A DNA stretch of 64,000 nucleotides, taken from contig JAJTJC010000036.1 of NCBI GenBank assembly GCA_021295155.1, forward strand, positions 124,001 to 188,000, given 5' to 3'. The notes under the pieces are model-generated. The model worked only from the letters and a program-made list of their open reading frames with translations. It was not told the DNA's origin and made no database searches. The translations under genes were made by a program, and so were the position numbers. Shown one piece after another: positions 17,085 through 24,968 of this stretch; within the stretch, counting starts at the first letter, position 1, and each line of letters opens with the position of its first letter. This stretch comes from Flavobacteriaceae bacterium D16. Its GTDB lineage: Bacteria > Bacteroidota > Bacteroidia > Flavobacteriales > Flavobacteriaceae.

Positions 17085-18443
17085 ATGAAAAATCTACTTT
17101 TACTAATCTCCCTTTCTTTATTAACAGCATCCTGTCAACAGTCTGAAAAGATAGAAAATATGGTAGTTATTGGTGGCGGGCTCATGGGAAGTTCAACGGC
17201 ATGGGAGCTATCAAAATATGGACAAAACGTTCTATTGGTTGAGCAACAAGACTCCATATACACCTTTGGTTCTAGTTTGGGAGAAGCGCGAATTTCCAGA
17301 AGCCTTGGACCCAAAGGGGATATTTTTTCCTATCTACAACAAACCGCTGTCCGAGAAACGCGTGATTTAATTGACTACCTGAATGAAGGACAAACAAAAA
17401 GTCTTCATACTATGGAAGACATCTATACCACTTCACCAGTAACATATATATATTCTAAATCTCAATTGAATGAAGTTAAAGCATTGTTGGAGGGTCAAAC
17501 AGTGAACTACGAATATGCCTCGAACAAAAAAGAAGCAGAAGAAAAATTTGGCATGAACATTCCGGATACCACCCTGGTCATTCGTGAATTTCAAGAATAT
17601 TCTGGCACACTAAATCCAAAAATATTAATTAAAAAGCTTCACAAGGCAATAAACAAAGCTGGTAATAGCATAGTGTATAACCAAAAAGTGAAGAGTTTAA
17701 AAAAAGAGGAGGGTATTTATAAAATCGAAATTACAGATATCAAAACTGGTGCAAACAAAACCATTTTGAGCAAAAAAGTCGTTGCTGCAGCAGGTCCATA
17801 CAATGGGACTTTAGTAAAAGATGTAGCCCCTTATTTTAGCAGTTTAATAAGTCCAAAAAGATTATTTCTTTCCTTTTTAAAAATAAAGGCGGATAAGTAC
17901 GACACGTTGACAAGTGAACAGAAAAACAGGCTTAATTCCTATTATCCAGTGGCTTATCTAAATGCTGAAATTTTCTATTCCATGATTGAAAAGTACGATA
18001 ACAACCAAAGGCCCATATTGAAAGTTGGTGGACATTTTTTAAGGACCGATATTAAGGATTTGGATGAAGTGTGGGCGATGGGGTTAACTGCGCAGGAAAT
18101 TCAATGGAGCAAGGAAAATACAGCAGATTATTTGTCTAAGCTGGATTTACCAGTTGAATTCTCGGACTTGGAGTTTGACAGCGGTTATTCCTGCGTTTAT
18201 TCGCTAACCGAATCTGAAATACCTTATGTAAGTCACGCAATAATCAATAACAAAGAAGTGGATTCCAGTTTTGTGCTTATAGGAGGGATGTCCGGAATTG
18301 GCGCAAAAGCGTCTCTTGCTTATGGTCTAATGGCCGCAGACCTTGCCTGCGGTAAAGACAATACTTCGTTTATGTATCAAAAAGCTAAATCAGCTTTAGG
18401 TTCACAACGCCTGATTCAAGACATTCACAATATTGATAAATAA
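17085..18443 (+). CDS. FAD-dependent oxidoreductase (DAO/sarcosine oxidase-like) with lipoprotein signal
   Basis: The 452-residue protein opens with a lipoprotein signal (lipobox LTASC, Cys at 17), followed at once by the Rossmann FAD motif VVIGGGLMGSSTAWEL (about 27-42). The SSLGEARISRS segment and GGMSGIGAKAS near the C-terminus match monomeric sarcosine oxidase and N-methyltryptophan oxidase relatives in the DAO superfamily. Such enzymes oxidise N-methyl or amino groups, releasing H2O2. Known members are cytosolic, so a lipid anchor is odd. An internal ATG at 17160 would give a cytosolic form, but the upstream signal is too well formed to ignore. It is flanked by the 56-bp direct repeats. 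Confidence 0.8.
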   Translation: MKNLLLLISLSLLTASCQQSEKIENMVVIGGGLMGSSTAWELSKYGQNVLLVEQQDSIYTFGSSLGEARISRSLGPKGDIFSYLQQTAVRETRDLIDYLNEGQTKSLHTMEDIYTTSPVTYIYSKSQLNEVKALLEGQTVNYEYASNKKEAEEKFGMNIPDTTLVIREFQEYSGTLNPKILIKKLHKAINKAGNSIVYNQKVKSLKKEEGIYKIEITDIKTGANKTILSKKVVAAAGPYNGTLVKDVAPYFSSLISPKRLFLSFLKIKADKYDTLTSEQKNRLNSYYPVAYLNAEIFYSMIEKYDNNQRPILKVGGHFLRTDIKDLDEVWAMGLTAQEIQWSKENTADYLSKLDLPVEFSDLEFDSGYSCVYSLTESEIPYVSHAIINNKEVDSSFVLIGGMSGIGAKASLAYGLMAADLACGKDNTSFMYQKAKSALGSQRLIQDIHNIDK

Positions 18444-18757
18444 AATACTAAGGCCAACAATGGCTATGGCCTGCGCCAAAAGGGTAGGCACAGGCATCGC
18501 TCCCCAGGGCTTATCCATATTCCCTATCTTAGAGAAAACAAATCTGGTCCGAGAACAGGTGTGAATAATGTAGCACAAAACATGTTGTATACCTTATGCC
18601 GGATAAAGTGCTAATCCAAAAAACACTAGTTTTAATGCCGTAACCAACGGTTATATGAGACTGTTGACTTCAATTATACGAAAGGAGACTGCAATCCAAT
18701 TTAAAGCGGGGCGATTTCTGAAAAGCCAAAGAGTAGGAAAATCTAAATAAAAAAGAG
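18444..18757. other. Non-coding spacer with two start-type motifs
   Basis: No gene is supported. The spacer has ACAATGGCTATGGCC (18457-18471), the GGGTAGGCACAGGCATCG block (18482-18499), the 56-bp repeat copy and a second GCACAAAACATGTTGTATACC (18573-18593), which resembles the spacer start at 22079. It may be two adjoining spacers with no gene between them. Confidence 0.5.
18496..18551. repeat. 56-bp direct repeat, copy 2
   Basis: This is the partner of 16936-16991. The match covers the stretch ATCGCTCCCCAGGG to GGTCCG with two substitutions by eye, then ends abruptly. Confidence 0.85.
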
Positions 18758-19096
18758 ATGGAATATTTAATAAATAGTGCTCAAATTATTGTTGCAATAT
18801 CAGTGGTATTTGTCTGGACTTTCAGGTATCATAATGTCTTAAAAGAATTCGAACTATTTGGATTAAGTGATTTAACCCGAAATTTAGTAGGGGCAGCGAA
18901 AATATCTTTAGCTACACTGCTTGTTGTGGGTGTTTGGTATCCCTCATTCGTTCTTATTCCAGCTGTACTCATGGGGCTATTCATGCTTGGCGCTCAATAT
19001 TTTCATTACAAAATACGCAATCCGTTTATTAGACATTTACCATCGCTGATATTTTTGGCTCTATGTGCTTTTATAGTATATTCCTCAATTTATTAA
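18758..19096 (+). CDS. DoxX-like family membrane protein
   Basis: The 112-residue protein has four hydrophobic segments and the DoxX-like pattern of a short loop with FRYHNVLKEFELFGLSDLTRNLVGAAKI, in which the F-LFGL-D part recalls the usual E-F-x-G-L-P step. Function of this family is not settled. It is followed six bases later by a second gene of the same type. An RBS-like AAAAGAG lies before the ATG. Confidence 0.7.
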   Translation: MEYLINSAQIIVAISVVFVWTFRYHNVLKEFELFGLSDLTRNLVGAAKISLATLLVVGVWYPSFVLIPAVLMGLFMLGAQYFHYKIRNPFIRHLPSLIFLALCAFIVYSSIY

Positions 19097-19102
19097 ACAA
19101 GC

Positions 19103-19450
19103 ATGTATGTAATTACAATTTGTGTCTTAATATCCAGTTTGTCCTTTTTTGCTTATGCTATTTCCTATTTCTATGCCCCGCATATGAAAAACGAATTTAA
19201 GCGGTTCGGGCTGGAAAAAATGGGGTTGATAATTGTGCTACTAGAAATTACGGGAGCTATAGGTTTATTAGTAGGACTTAAATTTGCTGCGGTGCTGATG
19301 ATTTCATCACTGGGTCTTGCATTACTCATGTTTGCCGGACTCATTGTGAGAATAAAGCTGAAAGATAGTTTTTGGGTCTCTTTACCTGCTCTTTTTTACA
19401 TGTTTTTAAATGCATATATATTTTGGACATCCATAAATCTAAATAGATAA
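19103..19450 (+). CDS. DoxX-like family membrane protein (paralogue)
   Basis: The 115-residue protein has four membrane segments and the matching motif NEFKRFGLEKMGLIIVLLEITGA near residue 30, parallel to the preceding gene. The two are paralogues in tandem and may form a heteromer; that is inference. The next gene starts four bases after its stop, so the three likely share a transcript. Confidence 0.7.
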   Translation: MYVITICVLISSLSFFAYAISYFYAPHMKNEFKRFGLEKMGLIIVLLEITGAIGLLVGLKFAAVLMISSLGLALLMFAGLIVRIKLKDSFWVSLPALFYMFLNAYIFWTSINLNR

Positions 19451-19454
19451 ATAA

Positions 19455-19841
19455 ATGAAGACTATACTTATTATTCTTGTAAGTCTGGCGGCAAGCTGGA
19501 GTAATGAAATCTCTCCCATAAATTCCACTTTGGAAGGATTATGGACCAATGAGAATACGGAGATGCCTGGTATTACCAAATGTAATATTAGATATGAGAA
19601 CAATCGATTTTATGTACAGATTTGGGGGAAATGCCATCCTACTGATTGTGATTGGGGTGAAAATGCCTCAGATGAAATTTCCCGTGAAACGGACGAAGTA
19701 AAATTAACCTGGGACAATGAGTTTGTGGCAAGAATCCAGACGCTGGAATTCAATGAGGGCAAGCTTACCATTACAACTGAAAATCGCTATAAAGATGGCA
19801 GGCCTACGAACTCCCATACTGAAACATTTATTAAAAAATAA
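19455..19841 (+). CDS. Secreted small protein with conserved GKCHPTDCDWG motif
   Basis: The 128-residue protein has a signal peptide (about 1-17) and a compact beta-rich domain. The LEGLWTNEN opening and the Cys-containing GKCHPTDCDWG motif near residue 60 recur in unnamed bacterial secreted proteins that I recall. With a Cys before and two within the motif, a disulfide or metal site is possible. No function is assigned. It follows the DoxX pair by four bases. Confidence 0.65.
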   Translation: MKTILIILVSLAASWSNEISPINSTLEGLWTNENTEMPGITKCNIRYENNRFYVQIWGKCHPTDCDWGENASDEISRETDEVKLTWDNEFVARIQTLEFNEGKLTITTENRYKDGRPTNSHTETFIKK

Positions 19842-20010
19842 GCACTTAATCTAACACTTTGTGTAACCTATTGGGGCGAATTTCCCTGTTGAAAAGTCCT
19901 GCCTGATACAATAATTTAGTACTCCGAAAGAAAACTCCGCTCTATGTTTTCCGCAACGAAACCATACACAAGACCGTTGTGCAAAACAGATCCTGAAATT
20001 GAACCGAAAT
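19842..20010. repeat. Non-coding spacer ending in ACCGTTGTGC
   Basis: The spacer carries AACACTTTGTGTAACC near its start and ATACACAAGACCGTTGTGC near its end (to 19982), an imperfect inverted repeat of the kind seen in other spacers of this zone. Confidence 0.45.
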
Positions 20011-20997
20011 ATGAAAAACTACATTTACCTTATTGTCTGCTTAATCCTGGTACTTGGATGTCAAAATAAGTCTTCAAATGAAACTATAACGGTGAATGAA
20101 AAAATGTTGCTCCACCATTTAAAAGTAATTTCACACGATTCCATGCAGGGGAGATTCTTTGGAACGGAAGGCAATTATAAAACGCAACTGTTCCTTGCAA
20201 AACAATTCGATTCTCTTGGAATAGAACCTGCTTTCCCAACAGGAAGCATTCAGAACTATCCGTTCACCTTTACAGGTCAATCCAGACAAGATATGTATCC
20301 CATTTCCAACCCCGCAGAAGACCTTAGCAATGTGCCAGACACCACGGTTACCGGTGGAAATGTTGTAAGCATGATAAAAGGGAAAAGTGAAAAAGCTATC
20401 GTAATCACAGGGCATTTAGACCATTTGGGGATACGGGATGGTGCGATTTTTAACGGAGCCGATGATAACGCCACTGGAGCGGCAGCACTATTGAGTATTG
20501 CGAATTATTTTAAGAATAATTCCCCTAAACATACGTTGATTTTTGCAGCAGTAGATGCAGAAGAAATTGGATCTTTAGGATGCAATTATTTACTAAATAA
20601 CTCCCCAGTTGCTTTGGAAAATATTGTTTTGAATGTGAATATGGATATGCTTGGGCATAATGACTCCTCAGAACTTTATGCTTCGGGCTTATACCATTAC
20701 CCCAATTTAAAGCAGCCTTTAGAGGATTTAAAATCTACTAAAATTAATCTCCTTTATGGTCATGACAATCCAAATGACCCAGATGTAGAAGATTGGACTT
20801 TTGCCTCTGATCACAGAGAGTTTCACAAAAGGAAAATTCCTTTTATTTATTTTGGTGTTGCAGATCATAAGGATTATCACAAACCAACGGATACCTACGA
20901 GAAAATTAATAAAGAATTCTATGTCGAGGCTGTTAGCTTAATTATCGAGGCTATCCGTGAATATGATTCTTTTTTAGTAAATGAATCTAAAGATTAG
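20011..20997 (+). CDS. M28-family metallopeptidase, lipoprotein
   Basis: Starting at ATG 20011 the protein is 328 residues. A lipoprotein signal (lipobox LVLGC, Cys near 17) precedes an M28 aminopeptidase domain. Zinc ligands and catalytic residues are recognisable: GHLDHLG, FNGADDNATG, AVDAEEIGSLG, VNMDMLGHND and the last His in DHKDYHKPTDT. All are intact, so an active periplasmic or surface aminopeptidase is likely. A TTG at 19999 would add four residues and is less likely. Confidence 0.88.
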   Translation: MKNYIYLIVCLILVLGCQNKSSNETITVNEKMLLHHLKVISHDSMQGRFFGTEGNYKTQLFLAKQFDSLGIEPAFPTGSIQNYPFTFTGQSRQDMYPISNPAEDLSNVPDTTVTGGNVVSMIKGKSEKAIVITGHLDHLGIRDGAIFNGADDNATGAAALLSIANYFKNNSPKHTLIFAAVDAEEIGSLGCNYLLNNSPVALENIVLNVNMDMLGHNDSSELYASGLYHYPNLKQPLEDLKSTKINLLYGHDNPNDPDVEDWTFASDHREFHKRKIPFIYFGVADHKDYHKPTDTYEKINKEFYVEAVSLIIEAIREYDSFLVNESKD

Positions 20998-21317
20998 ATT
21001 TAATACTTTGTAAAACAACACCTATAGCCAATTGCTCCCAATGGCTTGTACTAATTTCCTATATTAGGTTTGTGTAAATCTATACCGGTTTCGCATAGGC
21101 TTTTGAAGCACCAGGCAATACTTGTCTGCCGAAGCATTGAAAGATGGTTAGGTAGAGCCAGGGCCGTTGTACTTTATTCCCGATAGCCCCGATAGCTATC
21201 GGGGGGGACCAACCATTAATAAATGATAAAATTCAGAGGGCCGAACGTAAAGCAAAGGTCCGGTAGACCTTTGATAGGAAGGAGCTAGCTGAAGCGAAGG
21301 CATTAAAACAAAAAAAC
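20998..21317. other. Non-coding spacer with palindrome
   Basis: No gene is supported. ACAACACCTATAGCC (21015-21029) opens the spacer, TATATTAG lies at 21060-21067 and GCCGTTGTAC at 21163-21172 is the inverted end motif. The GC-rich palindrome at 21187-21204 follows. GAAGGAGCTAGC before the next gene could help initiation. Confidence 0.5.
21187..21204. repeat. 18-bp perfect palindrome CCCCGATAGCTATCGGGG
   Basis: The palindrome is perfect and is preceded by another CCCGATAG at 21176-21183. It looks like a REP-type intergenic palindrome. It has no T-run, so a terminator role is unlikely. Confidence 0.7.
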
Positions 21318-22073
21318 ATGATCAAATTTTTTAGGCGTATTCGGCAGCAATTACTCTCTGAAAATAAGTTCAGCAAATATCTTCTCTATGCAATCGGTGA
21401 AATTATTCTTGTGGTCATTGGCATTCTTTTAGCGCTGCAAATCAATAATTGGAATGAAGAAAAAAAAGAGCGTGTTCAGGAACAAAAATATTTAATTGAA
21501 ATAAAAAGAAATTTAGAAAGCGACCTTTTAGAAGTACAGAATATACGAAATGTTTATCAAAATATTTCGGCAACAGCAGACTCAATTCTTATCTTTATTA
21601 AAGATGCAAAGCCTAAAACAACCAACTATAATAAACTTTGGGAATATATTATTGCAGTTACGTACGTGCCGTCATTTCAAACACAAAAAAATGGATATAA
21701 TAACTTGATTTCTGCTGGTAACATAAATCAAATACAAAATCAAGAGTTATTGAGGGTAATATCTTCGCATTATAGCTGGGTTGACTACACAAATGAGTTG
21801 GTTAGACAAACGATTTATGAATCCAGTCAATTTGATATTCATCCGCCTATTAAGGATATAATGGGAAAAAAGGAGTTTTTGATGGATTTAGGTTATGAAT
21901 TTCAAACCACATCAATTTCAGATGATGATTTATCAAAAAATGAAAACCTAATTAGTGGCCTTTTATACAGAAAGGCATGGATGGGGATTGGTTTTAGGGT
22001 TCTAGAAGACTATTCTGATAGTACAATTAATTTGATTGATATAATTACCCATGAAATTAATAAGCAGAAATAA
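21318..22073 (+). CDS. DUF6090 family membrane-anchored protein
   Basis: The 251-residue protein has the characteristic N-terminus of this Bacteroidota family: a basic FFRRIRQQLL stretch, then NKFSKYLLYAIGEIILV, a single membrane helix (about 24-43) and the LALQINNWNE boundary. The rest is a helical, charged domain that should face the periplasm. Function is unknown. Genomes in this group carry many paralogues, often in variable regions, as here. Confidence 0.85.
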   Translation: MIKFFRRIRQQLLSENKFSKYLLYAIGEIILVVIGILLALQINNWNEEKKERVQEQKYLIEIKRNLESDLLEVQNIRNVYQNISATADSILIFIKDAKPKTTNYNKLWEYIIAVTYVPSFQTQKNGYNNLISAGNINQIQNQELLRVISSHYSWVDYTNELVRQTIYESSQFDIHPPIKDIMGKKEFLMDLGYEFQTTSISDDDLSKNENLISGLLYRKAWMGIGFRVLEDYSDSTINLIDIITHEINKQK

Positions 22074-22148
22074 CGAAAGCACAACATCGTGTATAGCATG
22101 TGCCAGCATGCAAACCCGAGACTTTCTAATGAATTAAAGAACAACACT

Positions 22149-22541
22149 ATGAGTTATTATTTTAATAAAGTATTGAAGGACATCAGTTTTGAGGAGGCTA
22201 TTAAAATAGTGGAGGCTGAACTTAAGAAAGAAGGCTTTGGAATCCTTACTGAAATAAATATCCAGGAAACCTTGAAAAAGAAAATTGACGTGGATTTCAA
22301 AAAATACAAAATATTAGGGGCATGCAATCCACATTTTGCTCATAAAGCGTTGAAAAGTGAAGATAAAATTGGTCTGTTTCTACCCTGCAATGTAGTGGTT
22401 GAAGAAAATGAGGATGGAACTGTTGAAGTTTCAATTGTGGACCCAATTGCTTCTATGAGCCCTGTTGAAAACAAAGAATTGGGTGGCCTCGCTTCTGAAG
22501 TTCAACTAAAACTTATGAACGTAATCAACAATATTAATTAG
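22149..22541 (+). CDS. DUF302 domain protein
   Basis: From ATG 22149 the protein is 130 residues, the usual length of a free-standing DUF302 domain. It has FEEAIKIVEAELKKEGFGIL at the start, GACNPHFAHKAL near residue 60 and LPCNVVVEE near residue 80, all family landmarks. The role is unclear; members are linked to stress and lipid or acid binding. A longer start at 22089 reads through the spacer motif GCACAACATCGTGTATAGC (22079-22097) and is rejected. Confidence 0.85.
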   Translation: MSYYFNKVLKDISFEEAIKIVEAELKKEGFGILTEINIQETLKKKIDVDFKKYKILGACNPHFAHKALKSEDKIGLFLPCNVVVEENEDGTVEVSIVDPIASMSPVENKELGGLASEVQLKLMNVINNIN

Positions 22542-22789
22542 CGCATTACAACAAGGCTGTAAACTGAACACGCTTGTAGTAGACACAGGCATCGCCTGCC
22601 GGGATTTGGTTTAAATTCCTAACTTAGAGATTATTAATAATTCCTGGAATGGTTAGCGGACACAAGCGTTTTGCCTGCCTCTCAGCTGCATCATTATAAG
22701 TCGGATTGGCGCAGTCAGGGCTGTTCTGGACAATTATAAAAGTGAAGATTAACATTGGAGCATACTAACTTTTACTTTAGATAATAAAC
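22542..22789. repeat. Non-coding spacer with recurrent blocks
   Basis: ACAACAAGGC opens the spacer (22548-22557), then CACAGGCATCGC and the block at 22614-22655 that resembles 15731-15770 (both end TGGAATRGTT). TAACTTAG is at 22620-22627. No gene is seen. Confidence 0.45.
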
Positions 22790-23329
22790 ATGAATCAACT
22801 TACCAAACTCATCTTCAGTGCATGCCTGATTTTAATTGTCATACCATTTAAAATTAATGGGCAGACCAACGAGCCCAATGATCCAACAGAGGAGAAATTG
22901 ATTATTGCAGCACGAGAAATCATAAAAGAAGCAGGCACCTGTGTATTAATCACATTGGATGATGCATCCCATCCAATGGCCCGGATTATGGATCCCTTTC
23001 CTCCAGAAAGTGATTTTACAGTTTGGTTTGGAACCAATTCTAAAAGCAGGAAAGTAAATCAAATTAAAAATAATCCAACCGTCACCCTGTACTACCAGGA
23101 TAGTGACACTTCAGGTTATGTGGTCATTCATGGCAAAGCTCAGATTGTAGATGACCAAAAAGAAAAAGAAAAAAGGTGGAAAGAGGCGTGGGAAGCTTTC
23201 TACCCCAATAATAGAGAAGGATATCTACTCATTAAAGTAGCCCCGGAATGGATGGAAATCCTGAGTTATCCTCGTGGTATTAGAGGTGATCCCACAACCT
23301 GGAAAACGCCAACTGTGATCTTTGATTAA
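22790..23329 (+). CDS. Exported pyridoxamine 5'-phosphate oxidase-fold protein
   Basis: The 179-residue protein has a signal peptide (about 1-24, ending KINGQ) and then a PNPOx-like flavin-binding fold: CVLITLDDASHPMARIMDP, FTVWFGTNSKSRKVNQIKNNPTVTLYY (read as separate strands) and a GKAQIVDD strand. This resembles general stress protein 26 type domains, which bind FMN or heme, but an exported form is unusual. The substrate is unknown. It is the last gene before the arsenic operon. Confidence 0.78.
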   Translation: MNQLTKLIFSACLILIVIPFKINGQTNEPNDPTEEKLIIAAREIIKEAGTCVLITLDDASHPMARIMDPFPPESDFTVWFGTNSKSRKVNQIKNNPTVTLYYQDSDTSGYVVIHGKAQIVDDQKEKEKRWKEAWEAFYPNNREGYLLIKVAPEWMEILSYPRGIRGDPTTWKTPTVIFD

Positions 23330-23435
23330 AATGGGGGTCAAAGGCTAAGCAAAAAATAGAGCTGGAAAACCCCTACTTTTCCTACACCAGGCCACTATGC
23401 TGAATTAGAGCCTAAACACTTTGCACATTTATTTA

Positions 23436-23456
23436 TTAATCGTAATATTGCAATAT
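23436..23456. promoter_or_regulatory. Likely ArsR operator upstream of arsR
   Basis: TTAATCGTA (23436-23444) is followed at once by the perfect palindrome ATATTGCAATAT (23445-23456), 17 bases before arsR. The TTAATCGTA word recurs at 23821-23829 before the next gene, which suggests a second binding site. Dyad operators close to the start are usual for ArsR repressors. Confidence 0.5.
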
Positions 23457-23473
23457 AATAATAAAGGTTAACC

Positions 23474-23806
23474 ATGGGATTGACAAAAACGGAAATGTTT
23501 ACCGACCAGCAAAATGAGATTGCCCTTTTTGCAAAAGCATTCGGGCATCCGGCGCGGGTTTCGATACTACAGCACCTTTTTAAGATTGACTCCTGTGTTT
23601 GCGGAGATTTAGTCAGCGAAATTGGATTGGCCCAACCCACGATTTCGCAACACCTGAAGGAGCTTAAACATTTGGGCCTGATCAAAGGAAATATAGAAGG
23701 CACAAGTGTTTGCTACTGCATCGATAAAGAAAACTGGGCAGCCATGAAAAATGTAATGTCGGAATTTCTCGATCAGGACTTATCGCAAAAACAAGAATGC
23801 TGTTAA
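23474..23806 (+). CDS. arsR: ArsR-family arsenic-responsive repressor
   Basis: The 110-residue protein is a winged-helix ArsR/SmtB repressor. FGHPARVSILQHLF starts the DNA-binding domain, CVCGDLV near residue 37 is the As(III)-binding CxC of the recognition-helix region, and IGLAQPTISQHLKELKHLGL is the HTH. A second Cys pair ends the chain (QECC). In this family arsenite binding releases the operator. It heads a four-gene cluster with DUF6428, arsC and acr3, so its target is its own operon. Confidence 0.93.
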   Translation: MGLTKTEMFTDQQNEIALFAKAFGHPARVSILQHLFKIDSCVCGDLVSEIGLAQPTISQHLKELKHLGLIKGNIEGTSVCYCIDKENWAAMKNVMSEFLDQDLSQKQECC

Positions 23807-23820
23807 ATAATTTGAACGCA

Positions 23821-23829
23821 TTAATCGTA
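23821..23829. promoter_or_regulatory. Second TTAATCGTA word, possible internal ArsR site
   Basis: TTAATCGTA repeats the word next to the arsR palindrome. It lies 25 bases before the DUF6428 gene, in the 47-base gap after arsR, so it could allow separate control of the downstream genes. Confidence 0.3.
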
Positions 23830-23853
23830 TAATCGCCTTACATAAATACCAGT

Positions 23854-24321
23854 ATGAAGCTTTCAGAAGTCAAATTAGTTTTAGAAGAATCGAAAACCAT
23901 TGGTTTTGAATTGCCAGATGGAAAATTAGTGCCACCTCACTTTCATATAACTGAGGTAGGGAAAGTAACCAAACATTTTATTGATTGTGGAGGGACCGTT
24001 AGAAAGGAAGAAATGGTAAACCTCCAGCTCTGGAATGCCAATGACTACGACCACAGGCTGCATCCGGAAAAGTTCCTGAAGATTATCAAGCTCTCCGAAG
24101 AAGTTCTGGAACTTGAAAATGCGGAAATAGAGGTTGAATACCAGGGTAGCACCATTCAAAAATTTGGTCTTGATTTTAATGGGAGGAATTTCTTGTTAAC
24201 CACTAAACACACCGATTGTTTGGCAAAAGACAACTGCGGAATCCCGGATGAAAAACAAAAGGTGAGATTATCTGATTTAAACGAAGAGCCCTGCTGTTCA
24301 CCAGATGGAAACTGCTGCTAA
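23854..24321 (+). CDS. DUF6428 family protein of the ars operon, Cys-rich C-terminus
   Basis: The 155-residue protein has the DUF6428 pattern (FELPDGKLVPPHFHITEVG, DCGGTVRKEEMVNLQLW) and is always found, as I recall, with arsR and arsC in Bacteroidota. The C-terminus carries CLAKDNCG and ends CCSPDGNCC, giving six or more Cys that could hold arsenite. It may be an accessory arsenic-binding protein; that is inference. It lies 12 bases before arsC and is co-transcribed. Confidence 0.85.
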   Translation: MKLSEVKLVLEESKTIGFELPDGKLVPPHFHITEVGKVTKHFIDCGGTVRKEEMVNLQLWNANDYDHRLHPEKFLKIIKLSEEVLELENAEIEVEYQGSTIQKFGLDFNGRNFLLTTKHTDCLAKDNCGIPDEKQKVRLSDLNEEPCCSPDGNCC

Positions 24322-24333
24322 TAAATCCAGACA

Positions 24334-24966
24334 ATGACCACAACACAATCAGGCCTGTTTGCTGAAATAGAAAAAGTAATCAGGCAATTAAATCCGCATA
24401 CTATTGCCGAGGAACGCAGGGCAGTTTTGCAGCCATTAACTGATTTTATTCAATCCAAGGTGTCAGAAGGCCAGGAAATTCGCATCAACTTTATCTGCAC
24501 CCATAATTCCCGAAGAAGCCATCTATCGCAGATCTGGGCACAAACAATAGCCTCCTTTTTCCAGATTAAAAACGTTTTTTGCTATTCAGGCGGCACGGAA
24601 GCTACTGCGCTTTTTCCGATGGTTGCAGAAACCTTGCAGACTTCAGGGTTCCAGATAAAGACCATTTCGGGAAATGACAACCCCATTTACAGCATTAAAT
24701 ATGCCTATAATGAGCATCCAGTAATAGGATTTTCAAAAAAACTCGATGACGATTTCAACCCAAAGTCCGGATTTGCAGCAGTCATGACCTGCGATTCGGC
24801 CAATGAAGCCTGCCCCTTTGTCCCGGGTGCCGAAAAACGTATCCCCATAACCTTCGAAGACCCAAAAGCTTTCGACAATACCCCGCAACAAGCAGAGAAA
24901 TACCAGGAAAGAAGCCTGCAAATTGCCACCGAACTGTTTTATGTTTTCTCCCAAATAAACTCGTAA
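24334..24966 (+). CDS. arsC: Arsenate reductase-like low-molecular-weight phosphatase
   Basis: The 210-residue protein has the CX5R loop of LMW phosphatases in [15 protein letters not shown] (Cys near 52). A second pair of Cys lies in [15 protein letters not shown] near residue 155, as expected of thioredoxin-coupled arsenate reductases that relay a disulfide. It is longer than B. subtilis ArsC (about 139 residues) by an N-terminal helical part. It should reduce arsenate to arsenite for export by the adjacent Acr3, two bases downstream. Confidence 0.88.
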   Translation: MTTTQSGLFAEIEKVIRQLNPHTIAEERRAVLQPLTDFIQSKVSEGQEIRINFICTHNSRRSHLSQIWAQTIASFFQIKNVFCYSGGTEATALFPMVAETLQTSGFQIKTISGNDNPIYSIKYAYNEHPVIGFSKKLDDDFNPKSGFAAVMTCDSANEACPFVPGAEKRIPITFEDPKAFDNTPQQAEKYQERSLQIATELFYVFSQINS

Positions 24967-24968
24967 TA

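Noticed and set aside
14522-22789. Calling the spacers true integron attC sites
   Set aside because: The ends GCACAAC and GTTGTGC differ from the RYYYAAC/GTTRRRY rule by one position, spacers vary widely, and no integrase is in the window. I keep the cassette idea only as a hypothesis.
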